64,000 nucleotides of DNA from Solenopsis invicta (lineage: Eukaryota; Arthropoda; Insecta; Hymenoptera; Formicidae), in NCBI RefSeq assembly GCF_016802725.1, contig NC_052668.1:12407001-12471000 (forward strand). Reading direction: 5' to 3'. Shown piece after piece: positions 1 to 12,079 of this stretch (positions within the stretch are counted from its first letter, which is position 1; the number at the start of each line of letters is the position of its first letter). The position numbers were made by a program, and so were the translations under genes. The notes below the pieces were generated by a model that did not search any database, was not told the DNA's origin, and saw nothing but the letters and a program-made list of their open reading frames with translations.

Positions 1-2107
1 AGCTCGCGCACGCACCTGCCTGGGGATTTGGTAAGACTGCGAATAGAGGCAGCAATATGTCGCCAGACGTACGAAGAACACCAGGGGAAAAGCGATGAAT
101 ATTCATGAGATCCCATACGTCATACGAACGCGCCGCTCAATCGGACACGACGATGAAACTCAAGGGCGCGATCTGCGCGAATCGTAACGCGCGTGTAACG
201 TCCTCGTAACAGCCGATACGAAGCGATCGGCGTTCGGGCGGGGTAAATCGGTAAATCATGTAGACGTCATGTTAATGAGATTGACATATTTAAATCTGAA
301 TGTGGGTTACGCAGTAACGACGGCAATGAAGGAGACACGGCAAAGGAGACAGGGGGAGAAAGGAGAAACTTCTCGAGACGCGCGAGAATATTTAATCTAT
401 AACGGATCGCTTTTATGACATTCTCCTTACCGCATTTATGCAAACACTTCATTAGCGAAGTCTCTCTTGCAGCGCAAAAAAAAGAAACTCACGGGATTCA
501 CCGAGACGCGATGTAGCGCGCGGATGAGGACCACTGAGCGGTTATTGGTGTCGATCGAACGTGACCAAGTGATCGAGACGATACATGCGCAAAATAGTAA
601 GGAGAAAGAGAAGGGAGGGAAGGAGAAATAGAGAAGATTTATTCGTCTGGGACAGTTAGGTATGCTCCGGTAAGAAAAGGTACATGAAGTCGGTACATGA
701 GTTACGATTACAGTTAGTCGCGGGAACCGGTGAGTGCAGCGCTTGTGCAGCACGGTGAAGTTAGTTAAACGGTATCTCTTCGTTTTTTGTCAAAAATTCA
801 ACGGACACCGCAAAGTGCGAGCTACCCGATTCGCAATGTAACGTCGAGACGCCGATCTTCGCCGCTTTATCGGACGCTCGTGATATTCAAACGACAGGTA
901 CTCGTGATAACGCGCGAATCGAAAAGCAATGGGCTGCCAAGCAATGAGCTTTTGATTATGAGAGGAGTAATTGAAATAAGGGAGAGGGAGGTAAAATAAC
1001 GATCCTAAGATTTGTCGATTTTTCCTGATTTCTGTGATAATGTAAAAATAACAATTCATTTTTTTCAGATTCACTTAAACCTTGGTTAAACTAGAATTCT
1101 GTAAAATTTAGATTCTTTTTAAGATGTCATTTTATGAAGAAAATGAAAATATTTACTATATTTACTAATTATATCTCGTTTCTTATGAACATCAAAAAAT
1201 TACATATAGGTGCTCCCAAAACACATTATCCACTCTTGTAGACAGAAATTAAACATACTATTTATTTAACATCATCTAAAATCTTTAATGAATTAAGCAC
1301 CAGTTCATCATATTATTAGCTTGGAAAAATTTGTCTTATTCACTTCGTCATCTTACCCCCCTTTCCCCAACTCGCTGCCGTTCACGGGAAAATGATTGAC
1401 TTAGTACACGAGAAAGAAACGGATTCATGTTCGATGAAACGATAACGAGGTATCATAACTCAACGTAGCGTAAACTGATTTTTCGCACGATCTTTATGGA
1501 ACGTGCTAGAAAATGCGTATAGCGTGGCGAAATCGTATTCTCGAGGAAACTCGGTATCGATTATTTGTCGGAGATACGAGGGAAAGAAAATAAATCTGAA
1601 TAATATATGCGGAGAAAGGATATTGCCACGAAATTATCCGCTAATGTAGAACAAAGATCGCTTTAAATCAAAACTCTCGCACTGTTCTCGAGTCAGAATG
1701 TTCTTTACGACAGGAAAAAGACGTTTGCTCGAGTAACTGACGAAGTAAGTGACGCTTTAAACGGCGCAAAATGATAGAAAATGAGAGATCGAAAGAGGGG
1801 CAGAAATGACTTGTCAAAGAGAAATGAAAGGAAGAGGAGGGTAATAGTAAATTGTGCTCTCTCTCTCTCTCTTTCTCTCTCGATCGCGTGTCGTCGTATC
1901 TAATACGTGACAGCTGCCGCCGGTTTTGCTCAATCGGAGAAATATCAAGTTTCGTTCATAAGCGAGGAAGAGGTATTTCGAGATATAAACCGCCGCGCAC
2001 TTATGAAATTCGAGCCGAGAGAAAGAGAAAAAGAGAAAATGAGAAAAGAGCAACAAAGATTTGAAAAGTTGGCACGACAAGATTGATACACTGCACAAAC
2101 GCGCCAC
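1..2107. other. No gene seen; moderately CpG-rich left edge
   Basis: This stretch lies downstream of the Akap200 exon on its strand and is probably intron. Open frames up to about 100 codons occur on both strands but none has recognisable motifs or splice context. The only structure noted is a CT/GA microsatellite at about 1855-1881. Confidence 0.5.
1855..1881. repeat. (CT)n microsatellite
   Basis: Interrupted run of about 13 CT units (GA on the minus strand). Confidence 0.8.
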
Positions 2108-2558
2108 AAAGTTCTCAAGTGGAGTTACTGGAAAAATGGAAAAGTTCGAAAAAATAAATTGTTAAAGAACGTTTTCGCTTCAGTTTGACAACGTAAAAAT
2201 ACGGTGCTTTGTGTAAATAATGTACAGTAAAGATGCTGTACGAATTTTAATCCTATAATATTTTTAGACACATTTTCACATTAAAAATTTAAAAATGATA
2301 AATCGATCAAATAAAGTAATTCCGGTATTTACATCATGCGGAGATTTACGTCGCAAAAATCAGAAAAAATAGGAGTTTAGATAATTTGCTTGCAATCACT
2401 CTGTTATATTCTTTTATATTATACTAGTATTGTGTTGTAATTTTAGTTTTTTACTCTTAATATTAACAAAACCATCGTGAGTTGAATCAATTTATCAATG
2501 TCACGATTTCACTTTCTGTAGCAAGTGTAAAAGATTTAGTGATTATATCGTGATACAT

Positions 2559-2794
2559 ACACGGAAAGAACAATTTCGCCGAGTTACAGATCAGAAAGTA
2601 ATTATATTAATTATATTATATTAAAAAATTTATATTGGACGTTTAAGCTGTTAGAATGTCTAAAACTATTTGCAGTAATATCATCACCCTTGAAAGTTTC
2701 ACATAATTATTAAGTTCAACATAAAATTATTTTCTGATCTGTATCTAGCTAAATTTTTAAATACTACAATAAACTTAAACTTGTTCTTTCCACG
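2559..2794. mobile_element. Degenerate TIR MITE, family F copy 1
   Basis: The ends are imperfect inverted repeats: CGGAAAGAACAA on the left and TTGTTCTTTCCACG on the right, with further pairing around ACAGATCAGAAA. The interior TATATTGGACGTTTAAGC and GCAGTAATATCA recur in similar form near 43.1 kb, which supports a dispersed family. No coding capacity. Confidence 0.6.
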
Positions 2795-4266
2795 TAAGTA
2801 TAGAAAAATAATAAAAGATGGAGTACACGAAAATACAAGTGACTAGCTTTCTTTGTTCACAATGATCTATTCAAAATCTCACCCTTTTTAACACATGGCA
2901 AAAATGGAAAAACTTTTTCGCGAAAGATTTTTTTTCCAATTATAAAAAAGTATATATTTCGTATTTCTAATTTTTTTTATAGTAGTAAATAACATAAAGT
3001 TTTTATTGGTACAGTTCAGATTCTTTAAATATGATAAATATAGCACTTGATAAATTAAGTTTTCGTTAGATGCAGCGTACATACCGGAGTTACCCTATCA
3101 TGTAATTATAACAAAATTAAATGTAACCGGAAGAACTAGTTCAACAGATTAAACGCGATTGGAATCTTAAAACACGAGTACGCAATTCATCCGTGTTGCT
3201 CATCTGACCACTGTAATGTTAACGCACTTCGTAAACGATAATCCGTCAAGGCGTAATATGCAATTAATCACGAGCATACCAGCTTTCCGTTTATAACGTA
3301 TCTTACGTAACGCTATGATTATCGGCCATCAAACCGATACGCGCGCTTGAGCGGTCATTGAAGCGATGCAATGATCCTGTGAAAAGAGGCTCAATGCGCT
3401 GATTCTCGCGTTCATGAGTAATAACTCCGCGTACGAGCAGGAAATCGATCGTTATCGAAGGTAGGCCGTTCTCGGGCCTACGAGCGAAGTTGCATTTCGC
3501 CTAGGTCATGCCCAGAATAGTCAACCCCGGATGTCGTAAAAGCGACACTTGACGCACCGCTCGCGCGCGTGAAGTCCCGTCTCTATACGCGGTGCTCTTT
3601 TGCCCCATGCCAAATAATTCTTTGGGAACGGACGCGACGAAGAATGCATCGAACGGAACGGGAAAATTGAAAGAACAATAAAAACTGCATGCCCAGTCGC
3701 ACAAATCCGATAGGGTCATTCTACTGTGAAACTTTGAAAAAATCGATTGTCAAGTATAAATAAATTAAAAAAATCGATATATTTAAAGAAGCTGAAGGCC
3801 TACTGTATGGAGCAGAAATCGCAGATTAATCGTACATGTTTTGTTCACGATTTTTCAGTACATATTTTGAACGTGTTTTTCTTTCTCAAAGGGTTTTTTC
3901 TGCACGGCGGGACAAAAATCTTAATAACCAATACATCGATCTGAGAAATTTTGGAAGTTTATTTTAAACTGTCGCAATCCAAATCAGGTCAAAATATTCA
4001 TTTTATTATATTTTTTACATTACAAAATAATTAAAAAAGTATGTTTTCTTCCATTTTTTTTTCAAAACGTCTTTTTTTAACAGAAATTATTAATTGTAGT
4101 AGAGACGATAGCAACATGCATACAAGTAAATAAAATAATATTGAATTTTTTTTTCAATGTGTTTAAGCCGAGAAATCAATCCCGTAATGGATAAGTTTTT
4201 TAAGACACATTGATGACATAAAAAAATATTGAAAAACAATAACTGATATCATGAAAAATTTATTAT
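2795..4266. other. No gene seen; A/T-rich then mixed
   Basis: Probable Akap200 intron. It contains many short A and T runs, and a more CpG-rich patch at about 3300-3720 whose open frames show no domain or splice support. Confidence 0.45.
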
Positions 4267-4272
4267 TTTATT
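4267..4272 (-). terminator. Polyadenylation signal AATAAA
   Basis: Minus-strand AATAAA lies about 20 nt after the TAG of the 4293-4784 stretch. Its position fits a 3' end for that exon, though A/T-rich DNA makes chance matches common. Confidence 0.35.
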
Positions 4273-4292
4273 TATATGTGAGGTGAATTAAG

Positions 4293-4784
4293 CTAGCAGT
4301 TCATCAACGCATTGCTAGACCATCCAACGTATCCGCTACTTTCGGGTAGAAGTGCTGTGTGAGGTGTAGTTTTGAACATTGCTTCGAGTGCCTCGAGATA
4401 TCTTATTATTATCATGTGAAGACTTTCAAGGATTTCCTTACAGATCTTAAGCATTTCAGTCATTTTTTGAACCTTTGTTAGCATCTCGCTTAGATCTTCT
4501 TGCTCAACAAGTACCGTACGTCTTATCTTACTGCCTTTGCCTCGTTTTCTTTTTTGAGCTGTTTTTTTACCACTAGTTTTGAGGTAGGGACTTGCAACCT
4601 TGGCTGCCTTAGGTGGTGGAGGAGATGTTTCTGGAGCATTGTGAAGAGGAAGAAGACGGATGTCCGAAGGAGGAACATAAACACCCGGCAATATATGGTT
4701 ATTCCCTTCTTCTTCATGAAAATAAGGAAACTCAGTGTCTTGGAATCCTCCGGCCCTGTCTGGTTGTTGTTGTGTTATATCCTG
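4293..4784 (-). CDS. Exon-like open stretch, unrecognised, probable terminal exon
   Basis: Seen: after a minus-strand ATAACAG at 4788-4782 the frame is open for about 163 codons to a TAG at 4293-4295. It begins Asp-Ile-Thr-Gln-Gln-Gln-Pro, has an acidic Glu-rich patch, a PPPP run, a basic segment (GKKTAQKRKRGKGSKIRR) and then a Leu/Ile/Met-rich amphipathic stretch of about 45 residues that could be a helix or coiled coil. There is no internal ATG near the start, so an upstream exon would be needed. The composition is more protein-like than the other open frames here. I do not recognise it. Basic DNA-binding-like proteins carried by Harbinger-type transposons are one possibility, but no diagnostic domain is visible. 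The acceptor has an A/T-rich, not pyrimidine-rich, lead. Confidence 0.45.
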   Translation of the reverse strand, partial: QDITQQQPDRAGGFQDTEFPYFHEEEGNNHILPGVYVPPSDIRLLPLHNAPETSPPPPKAAKVASPYLKTSGKKTAQKRKRGKGSKIRRTVLVEQEDLSEMLTKVQKMTEMLKICKEILESLHMIIIRYLEALEAMFKTTPHTALLPESSGYVGWSSNALMNC

Positions 4785-4811
4785 TTATTTTATTTATACG
4801 TATTTTTATAA

Positions 4812-6333
4812 ATTTTTAAAAATCTAAAGATTTCTTTCAATATATTGTATATTCATAGTAAAATAGCACCTTAATTGTTAATGTAATTCTTTCTAAATAT
4901 TACGTATATTACGATATATTTAACAACGATTTCCTGTTTTAATTACGCGCGTATTTGTCGGTATTTTAAATTAAAAAAAAATATCGCTATATGTTATATT
5001 ACTGTCATTGTTATAATTCTATACATTTCGGAAGATATTATATATCAATGTTGCGACACGTTATTATACTCTATTAAAATAAATTGATGATTGAATCTAT
5101 TGATTTATTATTGTTAGTTATTTCACGGGAACAACGTTTTTAATAATAAAGACGCCGATAAATGTAACTAACGTCGTGAAAGAAGGTGAATACATCGCTT
5201 TCGACGATTTGATTAAGATTAATGATTCGTTGGCGCGTGCAACCTCCACCGGATGAATCTCAGCGAGATAAGCCTCGTACCTACGACTTTTACGAGCAAA
5301 CGCGTGATTCAGCACGCGCTCATTGTAAGCCGTTCGCGTATAATTCACCATACGAACGAGATCATTGAGAAGCGGTCGATAATTGAGCGAGTGACTCACC
5401 GCAAAACGATTCGAGAATGTCAATAATCAAGCGAAGAGCGAGTGGAGAGAACGTGGCATTTAACGTGTCGATATTGAATTTGCCTCGCGCAAATAGGAAA
5501 AATAATTATACGCGTGAAACGATCGAAATAGCGTAATCGAGAAATCTCGCAGCCTGCCTGGTGATAGGCGTACTCGTGCATAATCAAGCCGGAAATTCGA
5601 GTCAATAGTACGATTTTCTCGAGCAAAACATTCGTTAATAACCAGACGTGTGCTAATAAGGTATTAATATATTGCATGTAACGAAAAATTATCGCTGTAG
5701 GAACGTGGGATGCAAATATGATCATATCGCTCGGACTGAAATCGAGGTAATTACCTGCGCAAACAATTGACCCTAATACGGTTGACATGATTTTAAGATC
5801 ATATGCACACAAGACCCATATGGCACGAACAAGAGCTTAACGTCAAACGAACTTCATTCATTCTAGTCGCCAATATTAACGTTTAAACCGAATAATTTAA
5901 AAAAATGCTTAATCAACATGTGCTGCTTTCGGCACCTTCTCTACGTTGACGCTTTCAAGTTCATTTTCATTATTTTTACAAGTATAAAAAAAATTCCTCA
6001 ACGATTCTTACATATACTTTAACATCTTTAGAAAATATTGAAATTTGTATAATTATTTATTTAAAAAAAATTAAAAATAAATGTAACCAATTACAGTGCT
6101 CTTAGTTTTTCAAAGAAAGGAAATTGGCAGAACAAAATCGACAAATCGTATGTGCAGAGTGTTAAAAATACACGAGCTCTCTGTTACCTCTTTTTTTGCA
6201 GAATAATATATTTAATTTATAACCTATAAAGCTAAACATTTATCGCGCGATTAAAACGTACATTATTCCTCAATATTTCAAGTAAAAAAAAAAAAAAGAA
6301 TATAGTCGACGTGGCGAATAACTATTGAGAAGG
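4812..6333. other. No gene seen; probable Akap200 intron
   Basis: Sequence between the exon-like stretch and the Akap200 donor. Minus-strand open frames of 101 and 130 codons at 5118-5812 lack a family signature and read as chance. Homopolymer A tracts occur near 4971-4981 and 6286-6298. Confidence 0.45.
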
Positions 6334-6342
6334 GCTTACCTG
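6334..6342 (-). promoter_or_regulatory. 5' splice site after Akap200 codon 78
   Basis: Minus-strand CAG|GTAAGC is close to the consensus donor. The reading frame stays open only five codons beyond it before a stop, so splicing here is required for a longer protein. It leaves phase 0. Confidence 0.75.
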
Positions 6343-6573
6343 TTCCTTATCCTTCTCGGTAGCCTCATCTTTGTCCTTTTCTTTATCCTCGGCGGAATCC
6401 GTGTGCGGTGCAATGCCGTTAGTGGTAGGCTTCGTGTCGGCCTCCTCGATCCTCTCCAGCTTGCCGTCACCAGGTGCGGCCGCGTCGCCGACGACGCCTC
6501 CTTCGGCGGGGATTCCCTCCTTCTTCGGCGTCGTCGTTATGTCCACAGACCTTTTGCTCTGTCTCGCTCCCAT
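6340..6573 (-). CDS. Akap200: Akap200 homologue, first coding exon (partial, codons 1-78)
   Basis: Seen: translation begins MGARQSKRSVDITT and continues through a PKK motif into a tail rich in Glu, Asp, Lys, Ala and Gly, ending KDKEQ at a CAG|GTAAGC donor. The exon carries exactly 78 codons, so it ends in phase 0. Gly2, Ser6, Lys7 and Arg8 form an N-myristoylation signal followed by basic residues. From memory, Drosophila Akap200 starts with nearly the same motif (MGxxQSKRSVDITTxPKK). The family is a membrane-bound, MARCKS-like anchor of the PKA regulatory subunit that also binds actin; its RII-binding and phosphorylation regions lie in later exons, not in this window. The start is chosen because the motif requires Gly2 and AAC precedes the ATG. 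The low-complexity tail is typical of the family. No alternative identity is as good. Confidence 0.85.
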
Positions 6574-6650
6574 GTTTGCTTCTTACCTCGTGCCACCTGT
6601 CTTTATCTCACTTGCTTTCTGAATACCAGGTGGTGTCCAGCTAAACCGTC
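6574..6650 (-). other. Akap200: Akap200 5' UTR part of the first coding exon
   Basis: Between the start codon and the 3' splice site lie 77 nt of untranslated sequence. Read on the minus strand, the acceptor is a CT-rich run ending GATTGCAG at 6651, so the transcript must have at least one further upstream exon at higher coordinates. No upstream exon could be fixed from sequence alone. Confidence 0.6.
6582..6590 (-). promoter_or_regulatory. Donor-like site just upstream of the Akap200 ATG
   Basis: Minus-strand CGAG|GTAAG at 6590-6582 has its exon end at 6587, so 13 nt lie between it and the ATG at 6573. It matches the donor consensus as well as the site at the end of the exon. If used, it would make a short purely untranslated exon (6587-6650) and remove the start codon and myristoylation signal. 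Whether it is used cannot be told from sequence. Confidence 0.4.
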
Positions 6651-6672
6651 CTGCAATCAGAGCAAGAGAATC
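6651..6672 (-). promoter_or_regulatory. 3' splice site upstream of the Akap200 coding exon
   Basis: Minus-strand reading gives TCTCTTGCTCTGATTGCAG immediately before the exon, with A/T-rich sequence suited to a branch point about 10 nt further upstream. It is the best acceptor within 150 nt of the start codon. Confidence 0.6.
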
Positions 6673-7259
6673 GATTAAAATACTTGGCCAAAATTTTCCA
6701 AGGCGCGATCTAGAACGTGCGAATAAAATTAAGAGCGAAAGGAGTCGAGAAACCGAGAGTAAGAGCCAGCAAATCCGCGTTCGTTCGGATTCTGTAATTT
6801 GACGCAATTACACGCGTCGATCTGCACGGCGGTTTCGCCGCGGATAAGTTCATCCGTCTCGCGATACGCTGAGGAGCGGGAGTAACTTTCACCGTGGCAA
6901 AGATACATCAAAGATCCCCTCGGCGAGTTCGCTGCTCCGTGCCGACGAACGAGGGATTTGTTTATAAGGACAAGGCGAATCCGAAATGCAGCGGCTGCGA
7001 TTCGAAAACGACATAACTTACATTCACCTGCGCCAGATTGATCCGATAAGCGAGATTTATGTTTATCGATACGCACTGAGCCGCGCCCTTCGCAATTGAT
7101 AGCGACTTTCGCGCAGGTGTTTCTCTTTCTTTCCTCTTTTGTTTTTTTCTTTCTTAACAGAAATCTCTGCTTAAAAATGCGTTCGTACCGTATACGAGCG
7201 GCAGTGTCGAGCGCGGCTGGACGATAATGAGCTACACGAAAGACAGTTCAGAACACAAA

Positions 7260-7706
7260 AGCCTGATCTACAATGTGCTCTTTGCGTTTTGTCTTGTCCT
7301 TTTTGCTTTTTGTTTTGTGCTTTCTGCTTTTTGTTTCCTTGCTTTGTGTATTTTTGTCACACGAAGCCGAGAGACATCGTCATGCACAAAAGGCAAGGAT
7401 TTTTCTGCACAAAATTAGCAAGCAATTCGCCAAAAGCTTCGTTTACTTGTATCTCAGCTTTATTTTCTTTATCAGACATATTTTTTATCAGACTACGTTC
7501 GATTCACCACGATACCGTGGTCGTATTTAACCTAACCAACATGTTTCTTTGCTTTGTTGTCCGAGATAAAATTTGACGAACTTCAGAAAAGACAAGAAAC
7601 ACGTGACAAAAAACACGATTGTCGGTAAAACAGTGCGCGAAGAGACAAGAAAGCAAGAGGCAAAAAGCAAGAAATAGGAAGCAAAAAGCATATTGTAGAT
7701 CAGGCT
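7260..7706. mobile_element. Harbinger-like MITE, family A copy 1 (447 bp)
   Basis: The left end AGCCTGATCTACAATGTGCT and the reverse complement of the right end (AGCCTGATCTACAATATGCT) form TIRs of about 26 bp. AAA flanks both sides (7257-7259 and 7707-7709), a 3-bp target duplication as expected of PIF/Harbinger elements, although an A-rich site makes chance likely. Subterminal GCTTTTTG/CAAAAAGC motifs are repeated at both ends. A second copy at 12539-12937 is similar nearly end to end. No transposase is encoded, so it is non-autonomous. Confidence 0.75.
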
Positions 7707-7854
7707 AAAGAACGGCACAACGGAAAAGCTCTTCCACCGGGAAACAAACTAGGTATTGTCGTCTCCAAGGATTCGCTTGTTTCCGTTACGTATTCTTGGC
7801 TAAAACGCGAAAAAAAGAACATGGAAAAATCAGTGAACGCATGCAAACCACTTT

Positions 7855-7918
7855 TGCGTGTGCGTGCGCGTGCGTGCGTGCGTGTGCATGCGTGCGTGCG
7901 CGCGCGCGTGTGTGTGTA
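7855..7918. repeat. (TGCG)n/(CG)n/(TG)n compound microsatellite
   Basis: Alternating purine-pyrimidine run of GTGC, GCGC and TGTG units over about 60 bp. Confidence 0.85.
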
Positions 7919-10900
7919 GCAACACAGTACCTAAGCTATCATTTATACAAAGCGTTATGTACATACGACTTATGTCACAAATAACTGGATGTACTATATC
8001 CCCCGTCCGATCGAGGTAAATATCCGTCTACCAACGTCGATTTCGAGCTATTATTCACGACGTTTTTTCCAATCTAGGATATTCGTAGAGATATCAAGTT
8101 CGGAGCGTATACCACCGACGGAAAAGGATTAGACCGCTCTTTATCGCATTACCTATGGCACTCGGAGAAGAACAGAAATACGCGTCGTTGTCACGATTCT
8201 AATTATCGTCGGAAGAAGAGAAAAATAGATGGTTGAAAGTCGTCACTCGGGGAGCGCAGAGCTAACGGTATCGCGGCGATGACTTCGCTAGTAACGAAAG
8301 CGGAAACGCGCGCCGTACCGAGGGAACGGCTGCGAAAAACTGGCACGGCGAGCGCGCTAAAAGCCAGGCAGGCTTACCTAGACCGCTCGTTTGTAGCGCG
8401 CGCGTTAACGCGCATTTAAACGGCCACGTGGTTTACGTACGCACGCACGCACGCACGCACGCGCGATCACTGCCGTTTGTAAGCGTACGCGCGCCAGCAG
8501 CTGACGGCCGCGACGCGTAACGCATCTGTGGTCGCGATGAACTTACGTGAGGTCATCTTTTGTGTGCCGGCCGATCAAAAAGTTCAAACAAAAACGATCG
8601 AAAACGACATGAAACGCCGGGATTTTTTAAAAAGAACGTGAAGACGCGTAATATGAATAAGTTGCACGTACAGAAAAACATTGTCTATGAAGTCTTTAAT
8701 TCGAGATAGATCTTTCTAAAAATGTATCATCCAATATATTATCTCTTGTATACATTAGAAAAAGTAAATAATATTTCATTCAAAAATAATCTTAATTTTT
8801 ATGGAGATCTTTTTAAATTCCAATTACTAATTATAATGTTTAACACATTGTTAAAAGATGTTTCTAGAAATGTTTCATATCATTAATATAAAAATTAATT
8901 AATACAATTAAATGCTCTTTTATTTCATCGCAATAAAATGTTTATAATTTATAAAATAGAAATCTCCGAAAAACGAGTTCAATATAATCGCGATTAAATA
9001 AAAAATGTCAAAAAAGAAGAGTTTATATATTAAGGTATTAAAATGTTTTATTTCTGTTTATTACATATTTAAAAATTTTTTATTTTGAACAGTATTTAGA
9101 TTAAAAACACTAAATTTTTAACTGGTCTTACGTATTTACTTTTCATTATTTTAAATTTAAACCGTTTAAAACTATAATATTTTTAAGTATTTAAAAAATA
9201 GAAGGAGAAATAGAAACAAAACATATTAATACCTTGTATAAAATTAAAAAAAAAACACTTCTTAATGCGCTATTTACATTATTACGTTTATTTTTCTATT
9301 TAAAGTACATAATTTTACGTATAATCGCGCAAAGTTCGCTTGCTATGTATAAAGTGCCTCGTGGCCGACAACTAAAATGATTTTTTAAGTGTCTCCTCGA
9401 CACTTCATATTGTTAATATTGTATGTAAGACTAACAAGCTGACCGAAACGTAATACGATGTCTCAAAAGAGACTTTCACAAATACATGGAATTAACGCAT
9501 TATTTGCACTTCTCGCACGTCACATAATAAATCAATATCAAATGACTATCGCACGCATCTACTTTTCAATCGTTATTTTTACGGACCGTTTCCTTTTTCG
9601 CATTAATCACGTCGCTTGCGACATTTTAAAAAATTGTATGAACTCTAGAAATCAATAATCAGCATTTCGTGTTAATTAGCGGCTCTCGTATTTAGGTATA
9701 TCCATTGTTCGTCTCTCCGTTATCACGCGTATTTACTTCTACCATTTTTATCTCGTCAGATAAAACATATTTATCGGCAAGATCTGAATTGTTTTGAGGC
9801 GCGGGAATCTCGTGAATGCGGTACCAACGTCTAAAGTTCTATCACGCGCATTTTCCGGGTCTTCGTCGAGGAAAAAAAAATCCCATTAACGTGGCGATTT
9901 TCATCGCGCAACACGAAGGCGAAATTGACTTTCTGCTTTCTAGCGGCGATTCGTTCCCCGACTGAATTCGCCCAGCGCATTTCTCTCGCTGCACTCTCGT
10001 CGCAGTTAAGTTACACTGGACGGATGAAAGTCAGCGAGCGAAGAGTCGCATTTCGAGCGCCAATCGAGCGACGAGAATACGGAATGTAAGTCGAGTCTTC
10101 TTCGCGGCTGGGTTTCGTTTCGCGAAAACAAAACTCGCGCGCGTCAATGCGAAGCCGGTGCTTTGAAGCGGCCGTAGCTATATCCCTGTCACCGCGTAAC
10201 GCCATTTGTTTCAAGGTATCCTATTCACGGTGCATTGCACCTCGCTCGCAGCTATGCGCTGCTGCCTATCGGCTGGCACGCCACACGTCTAGCTGTCGCG
10301 TATGAGCGCTGGGATCCCGTGGCGGAAACACGATGACACAATACTGTCACCTCCGTGAGACTTCCACGCAGCTCCGCTCACATAATTTTTGACACGTTCC
10401 GTCACCACTCGGTAACAAAGTTTAGCGAAACAGTCGGAAGATACCAGACGAGTGTTTATTCTGCGCGAGCCCGAGAGTGTATTCTTGCACAAACATTATA
10501 AATAATAGACGACAATGTCTGGAAATAAATCCTCTTCACCGAAGTGCAGAGAGAAAGAGAGAGCGGGGCAAAGTTAGAAGCCATTATCATGATTCGTCTT
10601 CGCCTCGGGAAATAATAGGACACACAATGCCACCCCTATGGACTAACGAACGGTGCATTCCCCTTCGACACAGCCACATTTTCGGAACCAATTGCAGTAG
10701 GCTCCGCACAAAAGCGCGCCGCGCGGTGGAGAGGGAGGCGATAGCTGCGCGCGTTCCGCTTCGCTTCATCTTTATTTCTTCCTGGATTACCGAATTGGTA
10801 GAATAATTCGTGTAACTTAAACGAGGGCATCGGCTCGCGATCGGCTGCGCCCGCTTCCTCCTGCGATCGATTCGTTCGACCGTGCAACCCCGACAATTGC

Positions 10901-12079
10901 ACGTTCCACGAGTGGCTTTTGGAAGAAACATCTCGCATGCCGGAAGAATCATCGTCGAAGCATCCGTAAAAATAGAAAAAAAAAAGAAGAGAAGACGTAA
11001 TTAGCGTCTGCTATATTCGGTAGCAGCAGGAAGAGTTTCGACAAATATTTATGTTATCCCATATCGTGCCCGTGTGCACCACGTGGGATTCGTGCGTCCC
11101 GCGAGGCGTTGTTGCGGTAAGAAATAGCTCTCTATCGTGCACCCGAGAAGAACCGCAGACGATCGTCACACGTGTGTCGGTCCACAAGAAACGGCTCTAC
11201 ATGGAACGTGGGAAATGGAAAATCGTCTTCGAAAGATCATATTTTGTTTCCCTCGTGGCGCGACGGCGAGCTCCTCTTTTTTTCTCTCTCTTTCTCTCAC
11301 TCCGACTTCGCGTCGCACTCATCATAATTCGACGCGCGAATTTCCGGTGGTGGTGGAGGAAGGTCACGGAGGCGTATCGCGGACGCGTCGCTATATTTAG
11401 AGGAGATGCGACATCGCCAGTGCTTCGCATCGCGAGATAAACGTCGCTGTCGCCAGTGCGGCGCCGAAATATAAGTGTGCGCCTCTGGAAACGCCGCGAT
11501 CGCCCGCTGTTTTCGCGAGCGATCTCGTGAACGCGTTTCTCTTGCGCGGAACTCCTCCACGGAGTTCCTCCGTGATAAAAATAGTCCTAGGCGGAGAAAG
11601 GAAATTCATCGTCGCGCGTGAGACAGAGAGATATGCTCTTCCGAGCCGATTCACGCAACGGAACATCACGCAACGGAACATGCATGCACATACATACATG
11701 CGCTCTGCCACTGTTGTCGTTTGTTTTCCTTACGCTTCGAATCTCTTTTTCCTCACTCTTCGTCTCCTCGTATTAACAATCTCGCTCACGGTCCTATCGC
11801 CGCGGCGACCATTTATATCAGTCGTGGTGTGAGAAGCGACCGCGCGAGAACTGGTAATGCGAGACGTCTTGCGTAAGAGTAACGATAATTTATATCTTTT
11901 CATGCTTTAAGACTTCGCTGCGCAGCATTTAGCAACGCTCCCGGTAAATTGCGAACGATTATTAAGCCCCCTCCGCGCATCCCTTGAGCATTCGTTAAGG
12001 CGATGCTGGAAATCGTCAGTTTTATCGATGAATTCTACTTACACGCGATTTACGAAACATCAACAGACTCCTGCTGCAT
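7919..12079. other. No gene seen; A/T-rich island then CpG-rich block
   Basis: About 8640-9330 is strongly A/T-rich with no coding potential or clear TIR. From about 9.8 to 11.9 kb the sequence is CpG-dense and produces overlapping open frames on several frames at once (up to 129 codons). These have no domains, and the multi-frame openness follows from composition. The block could hold a promoter or untranslated exon. Confidence 0.4.
8437..8466. repeat. (ACGC)n microsatellite
   Basis: Five to six ACGC units ending in GCGCG, inside a CpG-rich patch at 8.2-8.6 kb. Confidence 0.85.

Noticed and set aside
6325..6678. Plus-strand frames of 83 and 117 codons across the Akap200 exon
   Set aside because: Antisense shadows of the real minus-strand exon.
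7855..7918. Regular short repeats considered as a CRISPR-like array
   Set aside because: They are microsatellite units without spacers; eukaryotic sequence.
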